A stretch of DNA of 46,353 bases from Aeromonas salmonicida subsp. salmonicida (GCF_001643305.1 NZ_LSGW01000086.1:1-46353), one strand, 5' to 3'. Counted from the first letter of the stretch, positions 34,239-42,921 are shown. Notes: generated by a model from the sequence alone, not told the origin. A program made the numbers and translations.

Positions 34239-34259
34239 ATTTGTCAGCCATCGACAAAT
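34239..34259. promoter_or_regulatory. Inverted repeat, possible operator
   Basis: ATTTGTC (34239-34245) and GACAAAT (34253-34259) are perfect inverted arms with a seven-base centre. It lies 41 bases upstream of the repeat-lipoprotein start in the divergent spacer. The binding protein is unknown. Confidence 0.35.
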
Positions 34260-34299
34260 ATAACCTTATTTATCAAATCGTTATTTGGATATTATCCCA

Positions 34300-35508
34300 A
34301 TGCGTATCATGCCGTTGCTCCAGGCGGCCTGCCTGAGCCTGATGTTATCCGCCTGCGTTGCCCCCCTGTTGATGATGAGCCCGACCAGCCAGCTGATGTG
34401 GGCGCTGCTCAAACCCCTGGTGGGCTTCGATCCCAACGAAGCCAATCTGTTCGAACAACCCATCATCAAGGATCGGATGACCAGTATTCTGGGCCCCAAC
34501 TACGACAGCACCATGCAACTGCTCAAGACAGCCAACGAGCTGCAGCAGGAAGGCCCGCTGTTCTACGTGGTCTCCCGCTATGCCCCCATGCCGGATGTAG
34601 CCAAGCAGGCTGGCATGGTGTGGAACTCACAAACCAACCAGATGTCCGTCATGCTGCTCAAGGGGGATGGAACTCCTCAGGTATTTGGCGAAAATCTGGC
34701 GGCAGCGACACCGAGCTGGCCAACCGAGATGCAGGGCTGGCAGGCTCAAGCCAAACCGGCTGCGACCGCGCTATCCAGTGCCAACACTGCTCTGACCGAT
34801 ACCAACAAGGTACTGACAGGGGCCGCAGCGACCACCTCTGTACTCGGCAATGTGCTGGGTTCAATACAGCAAGGCGCCAGCAAGACCATGGCGGATACCA
34901 CCAAGCAGGTGGTGGACAGTGCTACCGCGTCGGCGCAGCAGCAAGCCAACAAGGCCGTCGCCGATACCACCAAACAAGTCGTCAGCAGCGCCACCGCCAC
35001 AGCGCAGCAGCAAGCCAACAAGGCCGTCGCCGAATCCACCAAGCAGGTGGTCAGCAGCACTACCACCACGGCGCAGCAGCAGGCCAACAAGGCCGTCGCC
35101 GAACCCGCCAAACAAGCCGTCAGCAGCGCTACCACCTCGGCGCAACAGCAGGCCACTAAAGCCGTCGCCGAACCCGCCAAACAAGCCGTCAGCAGCGCCA
35201 CCGCCTCGGCGCAGCAGCAGGCCAACAAGGCCGTGGCCGAACCCGCCAAGCAAGCCATCAGCAGCGCCACCACCTCGGCGCAACAGCAGGCCAACAAGGC
35301 CGTGGCCGAACCCGCCGAGCAAGCCGTCAGCAGCGCCACCGCCTCGGCGCAGCAGCAGGCCACTAAAGCCGTCGCCGAATCCACCAAGCAGGCTGTGAGC
35401 AGCAGCAAGGCCACCCTTGATGCGGCAGCCAAGGCCGACGCGGCTCGGCGACAGAGCGAACAGGCGCGCGCAGCCGCCGAAGCAGAGATGGAAGCGCTGC
35501 TCAAATAA
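34300..35508 (+). CDS. Lipoprotein with 23-residue tandem repeats
   Basis: The 402-residue product begins with a lipoprotein signal (MRIMPLLQAACLSLMLSAC), the lipobox LSAC placing the acylated cysteine at position 19. Residues about 25-150 form a non-repetitive domain (LLKPLVGFDPNEANLFEQPI, FYVVSRYAPMPDVAKQAGMV). From 34897 there are seven consecutive 23-residue units of the type PAKQAVSSATASAQQQANK plus AVAE, and a partial eighth. A charged helical end follows (RRQSEQARAAAEAEMEALLK). The repeats are rich in Ala, Gln, Ser and Thr and probably form a long helix or coiled coil reaching into the periplasm. The ATG is preferred over an upstream TTG at 34285. The function is unknown. Confidence 0.85.
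   Translation: MRIMPLLQAACLSLMLSACVAPLLMMSPTSQLMWALLKPLVGFDPNEANLFEQPIIKDRMTSILGPNYDSTMQLLKTANELQQEGPLFYVVSRYAPMPDVAKQAGMVWNSQTNQMSVMLLKGDGTPQVFGENLAAATPSWPTEMQGWQAQAKPAATALSSANTALTDTNKVLTGAAATTSVLGNVLGSIQQGASKTMADTTKQVVDSATASAQQQANKAVADTTKQVVSSATATAQQQANKAVAESTKQVVSSTTTTAQQQANKAVAEPAKQAVSSATTSAQQQATKAVAEPAKQAVSSATASAQQQANKAVAEPAKQAISSATTSAQQQANKAVAEPAEQAVSSATASAQQQATKAVAESTKQAVSSSKATLDAAAKADAARRQSEQARAAAEAEMEALLK
34897..35379 (+). repeat. Seven tandem 69-base repeats in the lipoprotein gene
   Basis: Seven units of 69 bases (23 codons) run without gaps from 34897 to 35379, followed by a degenerate eighth. The GCGCAGCAGCAGGCC core recurs nearly unchanged while the first six codons vary. All units keep the reading frame. 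Confidence 0.9.
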
Positions 35509-35513
35509 TCCCG

Positions 35514-35541
35514 ACAGGCCATCATACGATGGCCTGTTTTC
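35514..35541 (+). terminator. Terminator of the repeat-lipoprotein gene
   Basis: Arms ACAGGCCATC and GATGGCCTGT (35514-35523 and 35528-35537) with loop ATAC are followed by TTTT. Confidence 0.92.
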
Positions 35542-35653
35542 CCTCCCTCTCTTCCGAATTGTGCTGCGAATCACCCCCTAGCAGCAGAAACCATGAACTT
35601 CTCGACATAGCCCCCTAAACTGGAAAAGATAATTTTTCGCAAGGAGTGCCGTC

Positions 35654-36427
35654 ATGTCACGTCTGCTCAGCCTCATCATTTGCTGCTGTCTCGGAGCAGC
35701 ACTGCCCGCCTCCGCATTCACCTACTATTCCGAGCAGAACATGCCGTTCAACGGCCAGGATGAACAGGGCAACAGCACAGGGTTGGCGGTCGAACTGCTG
35801 AGGCTGATGTGGCAGGAGATGGGGGAACCGGAGCAACCCATTCACTTCATGCCCTGGGCCAAGGCCTGGTACCTGCTGACCCAGCAACCGGATGCAGTGT
35901 TGTTCACCACGGCACATACGCTGGCGCGGGATCCTCACTTCCTCTGGGTTTGTCCCATCAGCCACTCCCGGGTCTCCTTGGTGGGCCGCAAACGGGATGC
36001 CCCCAACGTCAGCAACAAGGCCGACCTGACCAAATTGCAGATTGGTGTCATGCAGGCCGATGTAGGGGAACAACTGCTGCTCAATCGGGGCATCAGCCCC
36101 GCCAACCTGATGTCGGTGGAGCGGATGGATCAGGTGGTACGCCAGCTCATCATGGCCCGCACCGATCTGGTGGCGGGCAACGAGGTGATGCTGTTTCATC
36201 AAGCCAAACAGCTGGGTTTTCCACCTGATACCTTCGTCACCGTCGCGACCCTGGCAGAGCAGGACAACTGCTTCGCGTTCAATCCGGCGGCCGACAAGCA
36301 GCAGGTCGCTCGCCTGCAACAGGCGCTGGACAAGGTCAGACAGGGGGAGGCGTTCAAGCGGCTGATCGCCCGCTATCAGGATGTGGTGCAATCCCCGCCA
36401 GCGGATCACCTGCCCCTGATTGAATGA
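35654..36427 (+). CDS. Periplasmic substrate-binding-like protein (SBP_bac_3 fold)
   Basis: The 257-residue protein has a signal peptide (MSRLLSLIICCCLGAALPAS, cleavage near ASA/FTYY). It continues as a family-3 binding-protein fold: FTYYSEQNMPFNGQDEQGNS, GLAVELLRLMWQEMG, MPWAKAWYLLTQQPDAVLFT and a late DNCFAFNPAAD. No transporter genes are adjacent, so it is an orphan binding protein or sensor rather than part of an operon. AAGGAG lies upstream of the ATG. It sits between two similar terminators, at 35514 and 36439. Confidence 0.85.
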   Translation: MSRLLSLIICCCLGAALPASAFTYYSEQNMPFNGQDEQGNSTGLAVELLRLMWQEMGEPEQPIHFMPWAKAWYLLTQQPDAVLFTTAHTLARDPHFLWVCPISHSRVSLVGRKRDAPNVSNKADLTKLQIGVMQADVGEQLLLNRGISPANLMSVERMDQVVRQLIMARTDLVAGNEVMLFHQAKQLGFPPDTFVTVATLAEQDNCFAFNPAADKQQVARLQQALDKVRQGEAFKRLIARYQDVVQSPPADHLPLIE

Positions 36428-36438
36428 AGACAGATGCA

Positions 36439-36465
36439 AACAGGCCACCCGAAGGTGGCCTGTTT
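36439..36465. terminator. Terminator between the binding protein and the small membrane protein
   Basis: Arms AACAGGCCACC and GGTGGCCTGTT (36439-36449 and 36454-36464) with a CGAA loop form eleven perfect pairs between convergent genes. Confidence 0.88.
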
Positions 36466-36480
36466 CATTGCAACGCACTG

Positions 36481-36861
36481 TTACTGGAAGTGGCTGTCGT
36501 GTTCGGACTTCTTGGCCTGGGTGCTTTCGCTGTGCTCGATGGCGGTGCGGATGAGATCCACCCCGGCCCGGATGATCAGCACCCCCATGTTGACCAGCTT
36601 GACGCAGACCCACATGAAGGTGATGAGCAGGATCAGCTTGAGCACAGTCTGGAATGCTTCCAGGAAGTTCTGTTCGAGCTGGCCGGTCAGGCCGCTGGCA
36701 CTGGTCATCAGCCAGGTGTAGACCTCACGCACGAACGGGATTCGGCTCGGCATCTCCAGCACATCCAGTGCGGCAGGCAAGGCCTGAAAGATAACGATGC
36801 TGCCAAACAGTATCAGGATGACACCGATTGCAATGCCCAGAAAAAAACCAAACTGTTTCAT
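36481..36861 (-). CDS. Small two-helix inner-membrane protein, unknown function
   Basis: From an ATG at 36861 the product has 126 residues. It has a first hydrophobic helix (FFLGIAIGVILILFGSIVIF), an amphipathic middle (REVYTWLMTSASGLTGQLEQ) and a second helix (LKLILLITFMWVCVKLVNMG). The tail is polar. The upstream part of the longer frame (to 36981) is not hydrophobic and lacks a ribosome binding site. No family was recognised. It is divergent from the Nudix-PAP2 gene with a 195-base spacer. Confidence 0.65.
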   Translation of the reverse strand: MKQFGFFLGIAIGVILILFGSIVIFQALPAALDVLEMPSRIPFVREVYTWLMTSASGLTGQLEQNFLEAFQTVLKLILLITFMWVCVKLVNMGVLIIRAGVDLIRTAIEHSESTQAKKSEHDSHFQ

Positions 36862-37056
36862 GGAAGGTCCCAAGGTTTGCTGCATGAAAATAACATAGCT
36901 GCCAATACTAGGGACTGCCTCACCCCACGGCAATCCTTCCTCGCCTTGCTGCCGGGTGCCAATCCCGCCATTAGCTGGCATCCAGACAGGAAATCATTGC
37001 CCAACTATCTGATTTCTGTGACCCTTGTGCTCATCCACACCCACAGTTCAGGCGCC

Positions 37057-38436
37057 ATGTTTCGCTACTGTTTTTTACTGCTTTGTGCCCTGCTGCTGGT
37101 GCAACCAGCCTCAGCCGATCCCACCGCCGCCGTCTGCGTGGTCAAGCATCAGCAACAACTGCTGCTGGTGCAGGACAGAGTCTCCTCCCGCTACAGCCTG
37201 GCCGGGGGCTACATAGATGCAGGCGAGACCCCGCAACAAGCCGCGCAGCGCGAGCTGTTTGAAGAGACCGGGTTGCGAAGCCGGATCAGTGGTGAATTGG
37301 GACAATGGCAGGGAGCTGTCCTGTTCGCCTGCCAGGCCCTGCAACCCATCAGGGTACAAGCAGGCTCGGGTTTCGTCTCACTGTTGCAGGCCCCCAACCT
37401 CGGCGGGGAAATACTCAATGCCAGGCTGATCGATCCGTCACAGTTGCCACATGCACAACGCCGCTTCCCGGCGCAGCTCGACTGGTTGGCGCCCAGATTG
37501 GCCGACATTCCCGACAGCCCTGTGTTGTGGCAGCACGACTTCAGTACCGACGGCAACGAGTTGCACCGGGCAGAGCTCCCGCTGATCCGGCAGTTGCAGA
37601 GCTGGCTCGGTACTGACGTGCTCTGGCTTGATGCCAGCAATCTGTTTGGTTCAGCCGCGTTTCAGCTTGCCCTGTTACCTTTGCTGCTGCCGCTGCTGGG
37701 CTGGCCTCGCCTGCGTCAGCTGTTGCTGGCCATGCTGACCCTTGCCCTGATGGTGCTCGTGGTCAAGGAGGGTATCGGCTGGCCTAGGCCCTTCCACCTC
37801 GATCCTGCACTGGCACAACAGAGTGCACAGGGCTTTGGCATGCCAAGCGGCCATGCTGCCTCGGCGCTGCTGTTCTGGGGCGTGCTGCTCAGGCTGTGCT
37901 GGCCGGCCAATCCCTGGCGCAGCGCAGCGTTGGCACTCTTGCTGGCTGCCACGACAGGGTTGGCCCGGGTCTGGCTCGGCGTTCATTTCTTCTCGGACGT
38001 GGCGGCAGGACTGCTGCTGGGCGCGCTGATGCTGGCAATTCACGCCGGATTATCCGGTATTTCAGCAAAGCTACCGAGCTGGAGCTGTCTGACCTTTGCC
38101 TGCGCACTGGCCGCCTGGTGGAGCCAATCCTCTGCCCTGGCTGGTCTTGCCATGTTCAGCCTGGGTCTGATGCTCGGCATGCTGCTACCCTTGGCGCGCG
38201 CACGGACACAATACTTGCGAATGCTGACGGTTACCCTGCTCGGTGGCCTGCCCCTCGGGGCGCTGCTGTGGTCGCTGCAAGGCTGGCTGACCAGCTCAGG
38301 ACTCACTCTTCTGGGCCAGTGGCTACTCTATTGTTGCCTGGGGCTCTGGTTGAGCGCCGGCCTCTGGTGGATACTCTCACTCATGAACTCTGACCCGTTA
38401 CCCAGGGGCTCCGGCTCCGACAAGGGATTGTTATGA
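37057..38436 (+). CDS. Secreted/membrane Nudix hydrolase fused to PAP2 phosphatase
   Basis: The 459-residue protein starts with a signal-like helix (MFRYCFLLLCALLLVQPASA). A Nudix domain follows (about 24-150) with a complete Nudix box (GGYIDAGETPQQAAQREL, then FEETGL), so diphosphate hydrolysis should be active. Residues about 195-440 are a multi-helix PAP2 membrane domain. Its acid phosphatase motifs are KEGIGWPRP, MPSGHAAS and ARVWLGVHFFSD; the last has Ala where Ser is usual, but keeps Arg, His and Asp. Both active sites would face the periplasm. The enzyme could cut a lipid or nucleotide diphosphate and then remove the remaining phosphate. The ribosome binding site is weak. Its stop overlaps the downstream permease start (ATGA). 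Confidence 0.85.
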   Translation: MFRYCFLLLCALLLVQPASADPTAAVCVVKHQQQLLLVQDRVSSRYSLAGGYIDAGETPQQAAQRELFEETGLRSRISGELGQWQGAVLFACQALQPIRVQAGSGFVSLLQAPNLGGEILNARLIDPSQLPHAQRRFPAQLDWLAPRLADIPDSPVLWQHDFSTDGNELHRAELPLIRQLQSWLGTDVLWLDASNLFGSAAFQLALLPLLLPLLGWPRLRQLLLAMLTLALMVLVVKEGIGWPRPFHLDPALAQQSAQGFGMPSGHAASALLFWGVLLRLCWPANPWRSAALALLLAATTGLARVWLGVHFFSDVAAGLLLGALMLAIHAGLSGISAKLPSWSCLTFACALAAWWSQSSALAGLAMFSLGLMLGMLLPLARARTQYLRMLTVTLLGGLPLGALLWSLQGWLTSSGLTLLGQWLLYCCLGLWLSAGLWWILSLMNSDPLPRGSGSDKGLL

Positions 38437-39521
38437 ATATGAAAAAAGTGGATTTAGCCAAGATCACGCTGGGGGTGCTGTTTCTCAGCATTCTCATCAT
38501 CTCGTGCTTCATGGTGCTGCGCCCCTTCCTGCCTGCGCTGGTGTGGGCCACCATGATCACCATAGCCACCTGGCCACTGATGCGGATGGTACAGCGCCTG
38601 CTGTGGGGCAAGCGCATGCTGGCAGCCCTCTTCATGACGCTGGTACTGCTGCTGATGTTTGTTATTCCGCTGTTCATGGCACTGGCCAATGTGGCGGAGC
38701 AAGCCCCCATGCTGATCGAGCTGGGCACCACCATCAGCCACTCACCGCCCCCCGAGCTGCTCTGGCTGCAACAGATCCCTCTGGTGGGCACCAAGCTGTA
38801 TGAGTTCTGGCAGCAGATCCTGGCGAGCGGCGGCCAGGTACTGTTTACCAAGCTGGCCCCCTACTTCGGTCAGACAGCCCGCTGGCTCGCCTCCCAGGCA
38901 GGCAATCTGGGCTTGCTGTTCGTGCACTTCCTGCTGACAGTCGGGATCTGCGGCGTGCTATATCACTCGGGTGAGATGGTGGCGACCGGCATTCGCCGCT
39001 TCGCCCACCGCCTTGCTGGCGAGCGCGGTGACAATGCCACAGTGCTCGCCTCCCAGGCGATCCGCGCCGTGGCCATGGGCGTCGTGGTGACCGCTCTGGT
39101 GCAATCATCCGTGGCCGGTATCGGCCTGCTGATTGCAGGCATCCCCTACACCATGGTGCTGGTGGTGGTGATGTTCCTGCTGATCGTGGCCCAGATCGGC
39201 CCCTTCCCTGTATTGCTGGCCTGTATCGGTTATCTCTACTGGAGCGGTGACACCACCTGGGGCACCTTCCTGCTGGTATGGTCACTGTTTGCGGGCACCA
39301 TGGACAACATACTGCGTCCATTCCTCATCAAACGAGGGGCGGATTTGCCGCTCATCCTGATACTGGTGGGGGTTATCGGCGGCTTGCTGACCATGGGAAT
39401 TATCGGTCTCTTCATCGGCCCGGTCGTGCTGGCGGTGGGTTACACCCTGCTGGATGCCTGGGTGAGAGAAGATGAACAAGCCGCAGCAGAGCCGCTGCTT
39501 GCCCCGCCAAAGGCGGAGTGA
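38433..39521 (+). CDS. ydiK: AI-2E-family transporter, YdiK-like
   Basis: The 362-residue inner-membrane protein has about seven to eight hydrophobic segments. It begins LAKITLGVLFLSILIISCFM and matches the YdiK branch of the AI-2E exporter superfamily (ALVWATMITIATWPLMRMVQ, LPLILILVGVIGGLLTMG, GLFIGPVVLAVGYTLLDAW). Whether it carries an autoinducer or another solute is not known. It overlaps the Nudix-PAP2 gene by four bases and is co-translated with it. A terminator follows at 39549. Confidence 0.88.
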   Translation: MNMKKVDLAKITLGVLFLSILIISCFMVLRPFLPALVWATMITIATWPLMRMVQRLLWGKRMLAALFMTLVLLLMFVIPLFMALANVAEQAPMLIELGTTISHSPPPELLWLQQIPLVGTKLYEFWQQILASGGQVLFTKLAPYFGQTARWLASQAGNLGLLFVHFLLTVGICGVLYHSGEMVATGIRRFAHRLAGERGDNATVLASQAIRAVAMGVVVTALVQSSVAGIGLLIAGIPYTMVLVVVMFLLIVAQIGPFPVLLACIGYLYWSGDTTWGTFLLVWSLFAGTMDNILRPFLIKRGADLPLILILVGVIGGLLTMGIIGLFIGPVVLAVGYTLLDAWVREDEQAAAEPLLAPPKAE

Positions 39522-39548
39522 AGGTTTGGCAATAATTAGCTGATACAA

Positions 39549-39580
39549 AGAGCCGCCCATCGGGCGGCTCTTCTGTTTCC
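39549..39580 (+). terminator. Terminator of the Nudix-PAP2/ydiK operon
   Basis: Arms AGAGCCGCCC and GGGCGGCTCT (39549-39558 and 39562-39571) with loop ATC are followed by TCTGTTT. Confidence 0.85.
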
Positions 39581-39639
39581 AATGACCTGAATGGCATTAC
39601 CCAGCCTCTGAGGCAGGTCACTGAATCGGGCTCGCTGGC

Positions 39640-41586
39640 GTGGTTAAATGGTCTGCTCACATCTTGCCGGATATTGCTGTGACCATGCCATCTGACCTTC
39701 AGCCACTGCAGCCCTGGCCTGACTATCTGCAGGCCTCCTGGCTGCGCTGCGCCCACCAGACCAGCGCCACCCTCTGGCATCCGCCCCACAGCGCCAAGGG
39801 GCAAACCTTGCAGAGCCTGCGTCAGCGCAAGCGGGACTTGCTCACCACCGGCGAGATGGCCCTCGAAGATCTCTACGAATTTATGGAGCGGCGCCCCTGC
39901 GCCCTGCTGCTTACCGACGAGAGCGGTTGTGTGCTGGCCCGCACCGGCCACCCCGGCACGCTGGCGGAGCTGGCAGCGCTCGGGTTTGGCCCCGGCGCCT
40001 TTTTCAGCGAGGGGCGCATCGGCACCAATGCCATCAATCTGGCGGCGCTGGAAGGAGTGCCGCTCTGCGTCAGCGGCCCCCAGCACTTCAACCAGACCCT
40101 GCACCCCTGGCACAGTTGCGCCAGTCCGGTCTACAACAGCAATGGCCGTCAGGTCGCCATCATCGCCCTGATCTGCAAGGTGGAGGAGGCGAGCGCTGGC
40201 GATCTGGCGCTCACCGTCAGCGCCGGGCGCGAGCTGGCCCATCTGCTGCAGATGGAGACTCTGATGCAGGAGTCCCAGCACCACCTGAGCGAGCTCTACG
40301 CCCTGCTCGATGGCATGGATGACGGCGTGCTGGCCTGGGATCCCCAGGGCCGACTGCGCTACCTCAACGGGCTGGCGGCCAGTCGGCTGCGGCTCGATCC
40401 CGCGCTCTGCCTCGGCCAGCCGCTGGAGCAGCACCTGCTGTTGCCACAGAGGTTGCAGCTCGCCATCAAGGGGCAGACACCGCTCAGTCATGTGGAGGTA
40501 ACGCTGGAGCGGCTCGGCGCTCAGGAGGGTGAGTTCATCAATGCGCTGATAAGCCTCAAGCCGCTGCCGGGGCCGGAGGGGGTCAGCTTTATCGCCCTGC
40601 TGCATCCGGTTGACCGGCTGCGGGCCATTCACCATCTGCGCCAGACGGTGCCCGAACTCTCCGCCCTGGTGGGCGAATCGAGTGCCATGCGCAAGCTGCT
40701 GCGCTATGCCCGGCAGGCGGCCCAGAGCACTGGCCCCATCCTGCTGCGCGGCGAGGATGAGGTGGGCAAGGCCCAGCTGGCGGAGGCGATCCACTTTGGC
40801 AGCGAACAGGCCGCTGGGCCCCTCATTACCCTCAACTGTCAGGCGCTGCCGAGCGAGCGGATGGCGTTGGAGCTGATGGGCTCTGACGAAGCGGGGCAGG
40901 AGCGGGCAGGCAAGTTCGAGCTGGCCCACGGCGGCACGTTAGTGCTGGAGCAGGTGGAGTGCCTCTCTGCCCCCATGCAGGCAGCGCTGCTGCAACTGCT
41001 CAAGACCGGCCGTATCCAGCGTTTCGATTCGGCCCGCATCCTGCCGCTCAAGGTGCGGATCATCGCCACCAGCAGCGCCCCGCTGGAGCAACTGGTGCAG
41101 GAGGGGCTGTTTGGCCGCCAGCTGCTCTATGCGCTGCAGGCGTGCGAGCTGTGGCTGCCGGGGCTGCGGGAACGCGCGGCGGATCTACCGGGTCTGATCA
41201 GCCAGCAACTAGGGGCGCAGGGGCGCGAGCCGGTGCGCCAGTTCAGTCCGGCGGCCCTCGATTGTCTGCTCGCCTATCCTTGGCCCGGCAATCTGGGGGA
41301 GCTGCGCAGCGCGGTCGAGCATGCCCTGCTCCATGCCGGTCAGGGGCGGATCCCGCCGGAGGCGCTGCCCGCCGCCATTCGTCACGGCTATCAGCTGGTG
41401 GCGAATGAGGTGGTGGGGCAACCGCTGCTCACCCTGGCCGAGCTGGAGCGGCAGGCCATTTTGCGCTGCGCCCACGCCTGCAAGGGACAGGTGAGCCAGA
41501 TGGCCCAGCATCTTGGCATCAGTCGCACCACCCTCTGGCGGCGGCTGAAACTGCTGGGTATCGATCCCGCCGACTATCACGGCTGA
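39640..41586 (+). CDS. dhaR: DhaR, regulator of dihydroxyacetone kinase operon
   Basis: The 648-residue protein resembles E. coli/Klebsiella DhaR from end to end. It has an N-terminal GAF-like sensor (about 40-200: KRDLLTTGEMALEDLYEFME, RIGTNAINLAAL), a PAS-like segment (about 215-320: LLDGMDDGVLAWDPQGRLRY), an AAA+-like domain (about 345-560), and a C-terminal Fis helix-turn-helix (QMAQHLGISRTTLWRRLKLL). The AAA+ part is degenerate: GEDEVGKA replaces the usual Walker A, and the GAFTGA loop is missing, as in E. coli DhaR. In E. coli DhaR is inactivated by DhaK and activated by DhaL-ADP. The GTG start is uncertain; an ATG at 39685 is possible. Confidence 0.92.
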   Translation: MVKWSAHILPDIAVTMPSDLQPLQPWPDYLQASWLRCAHQTSATLWHPPHSAKGQTLQSLRQRKRDLLTTGEMALEDLYEFMERRPCALLLTDESGCVLARTGHPGTLAELAALGFGPGAFFSEGRIGTNAINLAALEGVPLCVSGPQHFNQTLHPWHSCASPVYNSNGRQVAIIALICKVEEASAGDLALTVSAGRELAHLLQMETLMQESQHHLSELYALLDGMDDGVLAWDPQGRLRYLNGLAASRLRLDPALCLGQPLEQHLLLPQRLQLAIKGQTPLSHVEVTLERLGAQEGEFINALISLKPLPGPEGVSFIALLHPVDRLRAIHHLRQTVPELSALVGESSAMRKLLRYARQAAQSTGPILLRGEDEVGKAQLAEAIHFGSEQAAGPLITLNCQALPSERMALELMGSDEAGQERAGKFELAHGGTLVLEQVECLSAPMQAALLQLLKTGRIQRFDSARILPLKVRIIATSSAPLEQLVQEGLFGRQLLYALQACELWLPGLRERAADLPGLISQQLGAQGREPVRQFSPAALDCLLAYPWPGNLGELRSAVEHALLHAGQGRIPPEALPAAIRHGYQLVANEVVGQPLLTLAELERQAILRCAHACKGQVSQMAQHLGISRTTLWRRLKLLGIDPADYHG

Positions 41587-41624
41587 CGGCAACCCGAGCC
41601 GTCACCAACCGGCCCGCGAAAATG

Positions 41625-41653
41625 AAAAGGCCCCGCAGTTGCGGGGCCGTTTT
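41625..41653. terminator. Shared terminator of dhaR and gldA
   Basis: Arms GGCCCCGCA and TGCGGGGCC (41629-41637 and 41640-41648), flanked by AAAA and GTTTT, lie between convergent genes. Confidence 0.92.
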
Positions 41654-41679
41654 ATATGGCAAGGTCAGCAGTGGCGCGG

Positions 41680-42762
41680 TTACAGCCCCAGCTGGTGGGC
41701 GGTGACGATGGCCGCCAGCACATCCTCGGCGGTGACCTTGAACGGCATGTTATGGATGGTCTCACCTTCGGCAGTAGATGCCTTGGCCACTTCCATCAGG
41801 CGCGCCATGTCCAGCTCCTTGACCCCCATCATATGCAGGTTGGTCGGCAGGCCGATCGAGCGGCAGAAGGCCAGCACTGTCTCGATCTCCGCCATGGGCG
41901 CGTTCTCCAGCACCAGCTGCACTAGCGTACCGAACGCTACTTTTTCACCATGGTAGAGGTGGTGACACTCGGCGAGCTGGGTCAGGCCATTGTGGATGGC
42001 GTGGGCGGCGGCCAGGCCGCTGCTCTCGAAGCCGATACCACTCAGATAGGTGTTGGCCTCTATGATGTTCTCCACCGCCTTGGTGCAGAGCCCCTGCTCC
42101 ACCGCCAGCTTGGCCTTGTAGCCATCGGCCAGCAGTGTCTTGTAACAGAGCTCGGCGATGGCCTGGGCCGCCAGGGTAGAGGCACCACCGGCCATGGTCT
42201 GGCAACCGGAGACCTTGTTGGCCCGCGCCTCGAAGTAGGTGGAGAGCGCATCCCCCATGCCGGAGACCAGCAGCCGCACCGGGGCCCGGGAGACGACGCC
42301 GGTATCCATGATGACCATGTTGGGGTTGGTCGGGATCATCAGATATTCGCTGAATTGCCCTTGTGGGGTGTAGATGACCGCCAGCGCACTGGTTGGCGCA
42401 TCTGTGGAGGCGATGGTCGGCACTATGACCACTGGCACCTTCTGGTAGAAGGCGACCGACTTGGCGGTATCGAGCGTCTTGCCGCCACCTATGCCGATGA
42501 TGACGTCGAACGGCGTCTGGTTGCAGCGGACCAGCAGGCGGTCGATCTCGGGGCGGGAGCATTCGCCGTTGAAGCAGTCGAACTCGGGCTTGATGCCCAC
42601 GCCGTGGAAGCTGGTGGCAACCGTGTCGCCAACCAGCTTGGTGACGAAGGCATCGGCCAGAATGAGCGGCTTGGCACCGAGTGCCTTGACGTAGTTGCCG
42701 ATATTGGCGAGGGCCCCGTTGCCTTGCACATATTTGCTGGGGCTGATGATGATGCGATCCAT
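41680..42762 (-). CDS. gldA: Glycerol dehydrogenase, NAD-dependent
   Basis: The 360-residue iron/zinc-containing alcohol dehydrogenase oxidises glycerol to dihydroxyacetone, the substrate of DhaKLM. NAD contacts are in DVIIGIGGGKTLDTAKSVAF and VPTIASTDAPTSALAVIY. Metal ligands are in VSGMGDALSTYFEARAN (Asp), AAAHAIHNGL (His) and LYHGEKVAFG (His). The start follows GAGAGGGA. A 159-base gap separates it from dhaM. The gap carries a TGAAAC motif also found before dhaK, so it may have its own DhaR-linked promoter. Confidence 0.95.
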   Translation of the reverse strand: MDRIIISPSKYVQGNGALANIGNYVKALGAKPLILADAFVTKLVGDTVATSFHGVGIKPEFDCFNGECSRPEIDRLLVRCNQTPFDVIIGIGGGKTLDTAKSVAFYQKVPVVIVPTIASTDAPTSALAVIYTPQGQFSEYLMIPTNPNMVIMDTGVVSRAPVRLLVSGMGDALSTYFEARANKVSGCQTMAGGASTLAAQAIAELCYKTLLADGYKAKLAVEQGLCTKAVENIIEANTYLSGIGFESSGLAAAHAIHNGLTQLAECHHLYHGEKVAFGTLVQLVLENAPMAEIETVLAFCRSIGLPTNLHMMGVKELDMARLMEVAKASTAEGETIHNMPFKVTAEDVLAAIVTAHQLGL

Positions 42763-42780
42763 ATTCTATCCCTCTCTCTA

Positions 42781-42803
42781 GTTCATAAGACTTCTTTTGA
42801 AAC
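42781..42803. promoter_or_regulatory. Possible DhaR operator upstream of gldA
   Basis: GTTCA (42781-42785) and TGAAAC (42798-42803) form an imperfect inverted pair 19-41 bases upstream of the gldA ATG. TGAAAC/GTTTCA units also occur upstream of dhaK. Confidence 0.3.
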
Positions 42804-42921
42804 TAACAGGGGCGAAGGGGCGGCTGTGCCGGGGAGTCCTTCGTCTTTACTTGCATTACAGTGGCGCGGCAGCTGGCCCATTCGGTCGGTGCCGCACTTG
42901 GAAACGGGTTGGCGTGCGGCG

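Noticed and set aside
34897..35379. Regular 69-base repeats as a possible CRISPR array
   Set aside because: The units are contiguous with no spacers, keep the reading frame and encode a repetitive protein.
36862..37056. Extension of the Nudix-PAP2 frame upstream to 36424
   Set aside because: The extra residues overlap the opposite-strand membrane-protein gene and a terminator, and they precede a clear signal peptide.
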